The notes under the pieces are model-generated. The model worked only from the letters and a program-made list of their open reading frames with translations. It ran no database searches and was not told where the DNA came from. Positions 37,301 to 49,300 of a stretch of 64,000 bases of DNA are shown in pieces. The DNA is from Hofstenia miamia (taxonomy: Eukaryota > Xenacoelomorpha > Acoela > Hofsteniidae): the NCBI GenBank assembly GCA_900660155.1, contig CABFPE010000604.1, positions 132,056-196,055 of the forward strand. Direction: 5' to 3'. Each line of letters begins with the position of its first letter. The stretch's first letter is position 1. The position numbers were made by a program, and so were the translations under genes.

Positions 37301-40300
37301 GAGCACAAGGTGTGTCAAAGTAAGCATTGCCATCATTCGTGGTTTTCACTGATGCTGTTTTGATATATCACTAAGTAGTTCCTCTTCAGGTTGGAATTCT
37401 GTGCTTTCGGCTGTATCATCAACCTTAATGAAGTCACTCAATGAAGCCGTGCTTACACCTTCCTTTTTAATCCAAGAGTAATTCTTTCAAATACATTTAG
37501 AAGATCTCCAATATCTTTTTCATGCTCCTCTATATCCTCAATTGCTTCAATCTCCACAATACCACTTCTTTCGTCAATTCCACGATATCGTTCATCTCGT
37601 TATTGTCGCACTGACTAGTTTTCTCTATGAGCTTTACATGCTGCTAGCAATTCTTGATAGCTGTAGGTGAAACTTGCCTCCATACATCAGCAATGAATCT
37701 AATGGTGCTTGATAAGCAGACGTTAGTGTCAGAATCGGATCCAGAACGTAAACAACTGGTAATGACGATACTTGATTTTAAAATTACGAATAATTTCTGC
37801 ATCCATAGGTTGCAATTTCCTTGTAATATTGAAAGGCCTCGGAGGTATAATATAAGAGTTAAGTTTTCCACCTTTATTGTCATTGAAGCAATTGAAGCAA
37901 GGCGTTACTGTTTTTCGCTGCTTGTCCTTTTTGATACCATGTCTGCCCATTATATTTACATATCAAGTTTCTAACTGTGGCATCATACTAAAAAAGAAAC
38001 CAGTTTCATCAATGTTCAAGATATTCTTCGGCATATTGTGTTTCATAGCTGCCTTTACATCCAGAACACCAAAGTTGAACTTATCTACTGCAGCAGTTTC
38101 TCCGTGAAATTTTGTTCCAACAATTTCACAACGAATTTTGAATTTTTCCAGCCAACCTTTCCAAAATTGAAAATCACTTGTCCTGAAGAGCAATTATTTT
38201 CTTTGCCCTTTCACGAATGAGTCCTTCACTGATCTTCAGGAAAGTTAACCATAGAACGCCAGCCAAAAAATAAATCTAATTAAGTTCTACTATTCGAATT
38301 TTCGGATCCAGGAATATTAAAAATCATGATGTGATCATTAATCGGTAGGCATTATAGTATTTCGTATTCCAGTTTAGAAATTTCAGTGTCGAAACTTTTT
38401 ATATTATATTTTATATATCTGAGTCATTTTTTAGAATTCCGTTTCGCCAAGCGATATTCAAATTGAATTTCATTTTCTGTCAAATTTATTGCACCTAGGT
38501 TGTGTCTTCTTTAATGCTTCTTTTTGCACAATTTTCTGGACTTTGATTTTGAAATTGAAAATTATTACTGATAGTCCAACATCATCATATCACTCAGAAG
38601 CCATTTTAAATGATATTTTGGCAATGTAAGCGAAAGCAATATGAGCCATAGTTGTCGTAAATAGTGTTTGTTCGAACTATTGTGTAAGTTTATTTAATTG
38701 GAGCATAATTATGCTTTATGACATTGTGAATATGGGGTAAGCTGGTTATTTCCACAATTTCTTTTTTTATGCTTATGGTGAATCGGCTTCGTTTCGGCGT
38801 CACATGCATTGTAAGGTACGTAGAGTAAGCCGATGTGAAATGTGAGACACGTACAGTAATTCGAAAAACAAATGTGTAGCAGGAATTGGATACCGCTAAT
38901 TAAAGTCTCAAACAAACAAATCCAGTTGTGATGTTATACTTGATAGTGGATTCCACGGGTATTGGTGCTGCGAGGAATTCATTCACTTAGGACAAAATTG
39001 TAGAAGAGGCCGAAATATAGTACAACCAGAGTCTCTTATTGGTTAACTACATCACTAGTGGGAATTCTTAATTTTAAGATGACTTGGTTTTGAAAGTCAA
39101 TATTTTGATTTAGATTAAGTCTGCGTTTTGGCGTTCCAATTTTATTTAATAAAAATTTCCTCTGTAAATATTCTTCAAGTGTAGTATACCGCACTTTTAA
39201 ATTCTTGCTTAGACACTATTTGCTGCTTTCATTCCTGTCGTACTTCAGTTTTTCTGTTTTTGTGTTAGTCTTTAAAATGTTTAATTGGGAATTTATAAAA
39301 GGTTACAGTTTTCTGTTAAAGGGTTTCCAAGATTATACAATGCGAATAATTTAAAGAATACATTTTTATTAGGTATCGAAGTCTTAGTAGAAAACTTATT
39401 TTGTATAATGTATAGCATGCTTAAGTTAGATATTTCTTGATATGTTCTTTTAGTGCAGTTGCAACCCTGATGAATGTCCAAATATTGCAATTATATGTAC
39501 TCTATTTTGTAAGAATTAGCTTAAAATGTATTTCATTTTTTTAATTCTTCATTAAGTGAGGTTTGCAATTTGAAATATATTTAAAATATTTATAAGAATT
39601 TCTTGTTTGAAAATGTATATCCAGATTATGGAACTAAGCATTGGGAATGTTTTCAATGTTTAGAACTTTTTAAATTTCATTGTTAATTTGTAAACATGAA
39701 TTTTTAAAATCAATCACCATCATATTGCCTATTTATTATGTGCAATAATGCCAAAAAACAAAATGTTAATTTGTAGCATCTGCAAAGTATATTTAAAATG
39801 TTTAACAAATTATCACATTCTAGCGTGATCTGTATTGTTTTTTTTTCGGTTTGCTCTACTCATGGCAAATATTTCATTAGTTTTTTAAAAACAGACTTAA
39901 TTAGCGCTTCATGCACTTAAGTTATTTTCTCAAATTTGCGTTTGTAGAGTTAATGCATATTATGCTTTGATCAAGTTATTGTTTGCATTGCAATTCATGT
40001 TGGTATACATTTAATAGCCTAGTGTGATGGCGTCAAGCGCTATGATTTATTCTCTTACAAGATTAAAATGCCCATTCTGATTGCATTAAAATAAACCCAT
40101 TTACAATTTACATTTAATGCGGCCTTTTAATGTTGTTTAATCTTTTGTTGTGTTCAGTAGAATTGATTCTTACGAAATTTTCTTGCTAAGAATTTACAAA
40201 ATATTTTTTGTTATTAAATCTATTGGATATTTTAGTCATAATTTGTTATGGGACACCGTATTCAATGAATAATTCATGACTGAATGTTCAAAGAGGTTTA

Positions 40301-43300
40301 ACTTTTGGGGTGACTTTGAGCACTGCAGAAAGAAAAGTCTAACTCTTTTTAATACATGACGTATGCAACTACCAAACAAAGGGTTTTTGTGTCTAGTTCA
40401 AATTTTAGGTTATAATGTAGTTTCAGTTTAGGATGAGTAATTACAAATTGAATTATCTTCCGCCCACAAAAAAGTATACTTTTCCTAAATGTTAACATTT
40501 GTATGTCATGAACGTTGTTTGCTTTTGATTATTCGCAAACTTAACTTTAAATCCAGGGGAATATCAAATCAATTACTTTTTTGCAGTTTGAATTAAAACT
40601 TCAGAGGCACTACATTGCGTGTACAATTGAGCTCAGTTAAATGATTTCAAACATAAATACTCATTTAGTTGAATCACGTTTGACACTAATTCTATAGTAA
40701 TTATTCGGTTTGCTTTAAATCAAATTCTTAGATATCAATGTTACAGTTTTTTTAGCGAATTAACACTCTTGAATGTCAAACAGAATTTTCTTTTCTCTCG
40801 CTTTAATTACATCTCACGAATTTGTAAGACGATACCTTACACACTCACCCTGTCTGTAGTAATTATCGAAGGTGATTACTTTCAAAAATTTACTTCAGGC
40901 TTGCTGTTAATGATCACATTTCTAATTTTACATTTCCCTAAAATACAGAGACAGACGAACGATTTTTCAAGCTATACTGTTCATTCGTGAAATTCTAGTA
41001 ATTCAAATTCTAATCACTTTGAGATTTACGTTAATAGCTGTATAGAGTTTTTATTACCTAATGGCTCTCAGAAAATGTGAATAGCCTGATTTTTTGATCT
41101 TACAGTAAATGACAATGTAGGTTATTTCAACTAAATTCTAGGATTCCTTAGATATTGAAAATAATTTCTTATCTTTGAAAATTGACGTTATATATTCTAA
41201 TGCAACACTTGAAATTTCGTATTTTTGATGAAGTAATTTCATTTCAATCACAATTTATTTTGTTTCAGAACCCCAATTGCCTTCTTTTTTTTAAATCAAT
41301 TTTTACAATATTTTTCAAGTTTTCTTGAAATTATTAATTCAATTTCCATTTATATGACTGTAACATTGAATTTGAAATGACAGAAAATTTTTAAATTGTG
41401 TTTTTACAAATATACAACATTCCGCTTAAAATTGCATTTATTTTCGGTTTTATGTTTTTCTCAAGTGACAAAGTATAGCATTTAATTTAAAATATTTTTC
41501 TTTTAATTTCCAGTGTTTTATATCGAAAATTAAAAATCCTTTCAATTTCTGCCCTACCACGCAATTTTCTTTAATTATGAAATAGGTTTTCTAATACATT
41601 AATCAAAAATAGTGTTATTATGTATTTTCACTGTTTATGTAAGTTACTTTCTATCTTTGAAACAAATATTAACACAGGAAACTATTATGCCATTACGAAA
41701 GACATGAAGCAAAAACTCTTTAAATGAATTCAACAGTATTGCGGAATTTCTTTTGCTTGCCATAATTGTCTATAAAAATAAAAATTGTGTTATAATGAAT
41801 CTCTCAAATTATTTTACCTTACTTATACCATATAAATTCACGAATCTATTAGTTTTAGGGACTTATATATTAGAACTAAGCAAAGGGTGACATGGCAGGA
41901 AAAGTATGTAGTATGAACCCAAAAACAAAATATCAACAAAGAATATTATAAGGACAATTTCGCAGGGTACCTACCACATGGTTTTTGATCAACCCTTTTC
42001 TGCCAGGAACCTGGAAAAACTGTATTTGTAAAATCCACCAAACCTAAGTATTTGCCTCTCAACATATGTTGCTGTTATTACATGTTTTCTGTTGGGAAGA
42101 ATTTGGTGACAATTGTGAAGTATAACTAAAAATTTACATGTTTTTTTAACTAGGCACATATTGAAATTCAAATAAAGTGCACAAATACAATCAATAGAAT
42201 TTTATAAATATTTAAATATTTTTGTCCATAACAACATTGTTCTATTAATTTATTCCAAATAATGTTGTGGTGAATGCGAACAGTTTCTAGGTACTGAACA
42301 CAAACTTTAAAAGCTAATATTTGGTCGTCTGACGTCTATGACTTCTGCACTCTCTGAATGTGTCTATGACTTGCCACTAATATCTTTGAGAATAATATAG
42401 GAAAAAATAGGTTTTCAAAACCTTCAACACCAAGATGTCGTATCGCTGTATTCCCTTCTAACCAAAAAGCAATGACATGTTTGCCTAATTCAATCAGTTT
42501 TATGACATTTATTTCACACTATTAATCTTCATTTTTAATGATCTTGCTAAGCTGTGGTATCTTTGAATTATCAGTTTGTAGAGTTGACTAGACTTCTTGC
42601 CTATTTATAGACCTACCCATGATTCCTCACATGACATTGTTGAGTTCATCTACTGTTGTGGCCTATATCTGCTGTTATTTAGTTGCCTGTCCACATCAGT
42701 GTACTGTATGTATGCAACTTCGATTATTTTAAGTTCGCAAAGAGCTACTTTGTTGTTTCTGTTCAGTTAAATACGACCACAGGAGCCATGTGAAGCAGCA
42801 CTTACGTACAAAGAAGATTTACAAAAATGCAAAATTTAATCAATAAATTACCTAGAGTGCCGTAATGAGCCTAGATCATTGTATCAAGACTTCTATACAG
42901 TATGATTGAAAAGAAGCCATTTCATTCATTCCTTGAGAAATAGATTGACTACAAATTGCGGTCTGAGTCCTCAGCATTAAAGGCACATGTAGATGCTGTG
43001 GTTGCTTGAAAAGAAACAGAAATAATGAAGAAGCTTTCTAATGAAGACCTTTATGTATTGTTAGATGAGATACGTGACGTGCAAAATGAACCTGTCTTGG
43101 TCGTACTGGTTGGACATTTAGAGAGCAGCATTGTAATGCATGCCCATTTATGTAGTTTTGAAGACAGATAGTTTTTCTCCACAGTTTAATGATGTAGTAA
43201 ATATGATATTTCATAATGTCTATTTGGTGTTTCATTTTGCCTTCATAACGTATAATAGAGCCATTTTAAAACCAAGCAAAGTACTTTTCTTACAACAACT

Positions 43301-46300
43301 CATATAACTATTTTAGACATATTTGAAACTATATAGTGACTACTTTATGGGTTTTTCCAACTATTTTTCATGTTCCTATTAATCACCATTTTCGTCGATG
43401 CTGACTATAAGCATTGTTTCTTATATGTAACTCATAATTGATAAAGCCAATATTACCCTCTCGTTCAAATTATGAACTGCAACCTTATTCAGCTTTCTTC
43501 TCTTCACATCTTGTGCATCTAATATCTTTAGAAAATTTCCTGTGTCATCCTGTGCATTGGACTGAAGCCAAATCGTGGGTGAATTATCTCTAGGAGCTGG
43601 GTTGCCTCTTTTTTTGAATCATGCGATTAACTAAGATAAAGTTTTAAGTATTCATCGAAGGTTAACCACTTAATTCGTTTACAGTCATATTACCAAAAGG
43701 TATGAGTCACAACATATTATGCAGATTTATTTCAAAATTCAACCTTTTATGGATCTTTTCCATATAACATACAGTCATAATAAAGCGCATTTCCTTTTTT
43801 TAATAAGTGATTTCAAATATGAGGTCACATGGCTAAGTGTGAGCATTTCTAAAATTCAGGTTTTTCTCCTCGCTGTGTGGGTACACTGAAAAATGCTCCC
43901 TAGCTTATTTTTGTTGATAAGCTGTTTTTTGCCATGGCAACCATTCCACAATAAAGCAATTTTCAAAATAAGACCCTATTTGTTTATGTCCCAATGTGTT
44001 TCTGGAGTTGCACATTGTCTTCTACCTTAGCATACATGTCCAGCTCGGCTTAATCGGAACTTAATTTTTCCGGAAAGATAAAGATTTTTGATAATTGTAT
44101 TTTATATCTATTTTCAACATTATCAAACAAACGATTTTGCAGTACTCTTCACTGAATGTTTGGGAGAAGAAAGCTACTAGCAGTAGCTGGTTTGCACTGT
44201 TTCAATCAAATGCTTTGGACAAAGACAAAAACGTGTTTAAAACAAATTAATAAAACAACAATGTTTTTTATTTTTTTATTTCAGTTCGATACTTATATAA
44301 ATAGAATACCATTTGATATGTACACGGCTAGGTGTCCAAAAGGCTGTAAATTGTTGTTGCTCCGCCGACAAATTTACCCAAACAAACTCAATATGAATGT
44401 TAAGGAGGTCTAAACAAAAAGGCTATGATCTCGGTTTTTTGTCTGCAAATATATAACGATCTTTGAAATCATGATACTTAGATATCAATATAATAAGAAT
44501 GTGACACCATATTACATTCTATATTAATCCGTGTTTAAGGTGATTAAGGAAAGCTAACAACCTTCCCCGGGTTATTTCCGTCACTACTGGTCTTGCCCTT
44601 TAATCATACTTGCTGTTGCAATCAAATCACTATTGGTCTGTTAATTGGCACCAAGTGGTGACCTAATTTAGTGTTTCCGTGGCAGGTTTTATCAGCGTTT
44701 TCAAAAATGAATTTATAGATATTTTTATAGAATTTACTGAATATTTTTATTTGAATGCTGCTGAAAGTTTAAACAACTAATTTTGTTGTTTGAATTTGAT
44801 AACATCAGCTAATATTTTTTAAGTGTTTACTGCTATAACTAAATATTGAATAATTTAATATAGAATAATATCAGAGTTGTTCACAGCCAAATATTTAGGG
44901 GTGGCCATTGTGATTTTTTATTAACATTTTTAAACAATTATCAATTACAATTCTATTACAAGTTATATTTAGTGTGGTTTGAAATGTGAAGTTTCTTTGC
45001 TAGATTCAGCCTCATAATAATTTATTAAATTTTCATCTCCTATATCCGCTTAAAACGTCAATAATCCCAAAAATTAAACACTTCAAATTTGATCTTCAAT
45101 GTCTATCGTATCATCGTCTTAGAGTTTTCCTTAAATTTTGTTATATAATCAAGATGAGTTGGTTTCGATTTGTACATACATGAGTTGTTTATCATTTGAG
45201 GATAGACTGATTGATGTTGTATTGTTATAAATTTAGTTGGCCCTTCTCTCTTTTTACTATCATTCTTTTGCATTTTCTGGTATTTTCCAGAAATATTAAA
45301 AAGGAAAAAATAGGCTAGTATTTGCGTCCTTAAGTTCACATACGTAATTAATATGAAAACCTAGTTTAAAAAATAATCGTTCCTGACCAGTTGATTTTTC
45401 TTATTACAATTAGTAGAACATGCCATTTCTGCCAAATCTTAATGAACACTTTGTAAGCGACCACGAATTTTCTTTGATATATTATTTGTACTAAAAATGT
45501 AATTAACTATATTGCGAGGTTTTCCGCTTTAGTTTTATTTTTGGTAAACAATAGATTAATTATTATCTTTTTTAAAATTTTTTGTTAATTCCTATTATTT
45601 TCCGGTAGAAAACTGTCACTCTTTCTTAGAAAGTTTGTTTTAATACATCGCTAATGTTAATTGACACAAATGGACAATTTCAAGTTTGGTCAAGGACGCT
45701 CTAAATAAATATTTAAGGCGTCCTTGGTTTGGTGCACTTACGTTCGGTTCTAGTTTAATTCTTGTATCGTTTGTGAGCTCTATTCTTATTACTATCTTTA
45801 CACGTACACGTACTCACATTAGAGCAAGGAAGCAATACTGAAACACAGAGAATATCTATATTTATCATTTCGTAATATCGGCCTAATTTCACTTCTTTAA
45901 AATTATATTGAATGGGAGATATTCACGAAATTTTAATTTCTTTGAAATGGGCTAATTTTGTATATATTTGCGTGATATTTACAAAAAAAGGTGTACCAGG
46001 CTCTGAAATTTATTAGTTTTTCTTTAATTTGATTTTTACTTTCACGATCCCATTACCCAAATTTCATTTTTATGACGTCACTTCAGTGTAAACAAATTTG
46101 ATAACATGTTTATTTCAATATCTTTTACTTTATACTCTACATGTTATCAAATTTGTTTACACTGAAGTGACGTCATAAAAATGAAATTTGGGTAATGGGA
46201 TCGTGAAAGTAAAAATCAAATTAAAGAAAAACTAATAAATTTCAGAGCCTGGTACACCTTTTTTTGTAAATATCACGCAAATATATACAAAATTAGCCCA

Positions 46301-49300
46301 TTTCAAAGAAATTAAAATTTCGTGAATATCTCCCATTCAATANGTGACGTCATAAAAATGAAATTTGGGTAATGGGATCGTGAAAGTAAAAATCAAATTA
46401 CAGAAAAACTAATACATTTCAGGGTCTGGTACACCTTTTTTTGTAAATATCACGCAAATATATACAAAATTAGCCCATTTCAAAAAAATTTAAAATTTTG
46501 TGAATATCCCCCATTATCTATTCACATATTTTTTCTTCTATGTTATTCCGTATCAAAACGAAATTTAGAGACAAGCAAAGCCTTTCGAATCGTAACGCAA
46601 ATATATAATTTTTCTTTAAATCGAATTTTGGAAAATTGCTATCTCGAATACGAACAACACTGTTTGATTATTCGAATATTTTTAAGGACCAGTTCGAAAA
46701 AATTATTGTAAAGAGGATCGCATCCGATTATGCAATTAATCGCAAAGCGTGACACAATGTTGGCTATTGTCGGCGGCAAATTGCATAATTTCAAACATAT
46801 TTGTCACATGTAATTCAAATTGCATAGTTTGACATGGCGTCGGCGATTAATTGCAAATGCTAATATGGAATAATATAGAGCAGTTATTTGTTTTATTATA
46901 GTAATTTTAATATGAGATATCGTGGGTTTCCAAAATTATTAAAATCTGAACCAATAATTACTATAGCGGGTTAAATGAGAGCATCATGATATTATCAACA
47001 AACATCGTCACCCACAAATATGCAATCGGAGGCATTAGAAATAATGGCTGCAAGTAATTCTTAACCATTATGTTTTCGTTTTGAAATGGGTAATGCTAGA
47101 TTTTCACAAGGCCCTCTTACAATAGTAAATTAGTGGCAAGAACAAAGCTGGCAATTTACCACAGCTTTCTTAAAAGATAGTATTTCTGAAATTGTCTTTG
47201 ATTTTTTTCGACCATTCTAATATATGCATAGCATAAGTTTACAGATTTAGGATTTCTATGGAAGGTTCATAGCGCATTTCTGATACATATTTCTCCTTAA
47301 TTTGACAATAATTCAAAGAAAACTAGCAAAAATTATATGATTTCAATCGGTATTTCTGTTTATTGTGAATGGAATTTGTGAAATAAAGACTTAAATTTTG
47401 TTATGTATGCAAAAGACGCAACCAGTTGTGTAGCATGACGCTGTCATAGGTGGGTTTAAAGGTATTGAGGGAGAAATCAGCAATCTTCAAAGTGAACCGT
47501 CGATCGACCCATCGAAAAATGCTCCTAGGAATGTTCAGGAACTCTCTCCTGATTTCAACGGAAATTTAAAGAGTTTTCTCCGCAATGGAAACAACCCATG
47601 TCCATTGCTATGCCCCCGAATAATTCAAATTATTTGGGTTTGTTTCTCTATTTAAGCATATTTGAAGATTTTCACACACTTATACGCATGAAAATAATCA
47701 ACTCGGATATTTCAACTTCTTGAAGTTAACTCGAATCTCACTGAAGTTAGTGAAACATTTGCAATGGAGTCAGGAGTAACAATTTACGCTATTTAGCTAT
47801 TTGTTAATGTTATGCCTAGTTGATCGTTCCTTACGACGTTATTTTTTTTTCAAATATAATAGTAAATGGGAACTAGTTCATATATCTATAAATATTTTGA
47901 AAGTTCTTTCTTCATGGATTTATCGTTTCTGAGCAGAAATGAAAGCTCTCGTAATAATGCATTATGTGTTATTATTATTACCGCAGTTCATTAGAATTAA
48001 TTACAGCAATTACACCTTTTGGCCAATACTTTCTTCAATTAGTAATGTTATTTAACATTGGTGTTAGAAAAGTAACATTGCTTAGATTTGCTTTATTCTA
48101 GTAACTGTATGTTAAATATCCAGAGAAATTGTTTAACTTGCGGTGCTGTTTGAACAGGGGGAAATTCAATAACGTTGGCAGATTATTATCAATGCTAGAT
48201 AACCGTATTTGATGGCCGTATAAACAAAACTTGATCTCGACAAATGACTTCCCAATTTGTTTAATATGCCATTCCGTTCTCATTCTACAATGAGAGGTTC
48301 GTCGTTTTTTAATGTTGATCTAACACTGAGTGCATTTGTTTGCGTTTGTACTAAATTTTAGTTTTTACATTTTATTTATAAAAACAAGGACTGCTCTAGT
48401 AGTAGGACATCGAATCTATACAATAGTGTAAAAATTTTATAGGCTTGCGATAAAGCTCGAATATTTCCTAGTGTATAATTATGACAATCAACATACAACA
48501 ATGTCATGCATGCAATTGTATGTTGTGCAGTTAATTTTTTTTTGTTTTTTTTGCTAATGTAATTATAATAAATAATGCTGTTTAAATTCAATACATTAAA
48601 ATTTAACCCTTTTTTCAAAAGTCGATAAAAATTGAAAAATATTTGTTCGAGTGACTGAAAATAACTAAGGAATGACTTTATATTTTCACTATAAGAAGTT
48701 TAAAAAACGAAATTATTTACATACAATATATTTGTAGGCCTACTTATTTTTCTATACGCTTGTTTCGGTCAGGTGTATTCCTATTTCAGTCGACCTTGAT
48801 AAAAATTATTTCCATCACTGTGATTTTAACCTTAAACTGATTATGTCCTTTTAAAAGAACAAACAATTTTCTCCAAGCCTATTATGAGATATGGACACAT
48901 CTATAGATGAACGCACTGGAATGTATTTGTAGGCCTACTTATTTTTCTATACGCTTGTTTCGGTCAGGTGTATTCGTATTTCAGTCGACCTTGATAAAAA
49001 TTATTTCCATCACTGTGATTTTAACCTTAAACTGATTATGTCCTTTTAAAAGAACAAACAATTTTCTCCAAGCCTATTATGAGATATGGACACATCTATA
49101 GATGAACGCACTGGAATGCATTTGTAGGCCTACTTATTCTAATATACGTTGTGTGTCTTAGGTACTTGAAAACATTAAGCATTTTTCTTTGAAGATTCCA
49201 ATTTTTGAAAAAAATGTCTTAAAGTCTCTTCATAGTGAATGTTCAGGTAATTAGGTCTAAAGGCCAAACCCATTGAGACGCTTTCAGATTAGAGATGAGC

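Noticed and set aside
45650-45850. Possible solo LTR around a CAAGGACGC...GCGTCCTTG hairpin
   Set aside because: No matching ends with target duplication and no second copy seen; left unassigned.
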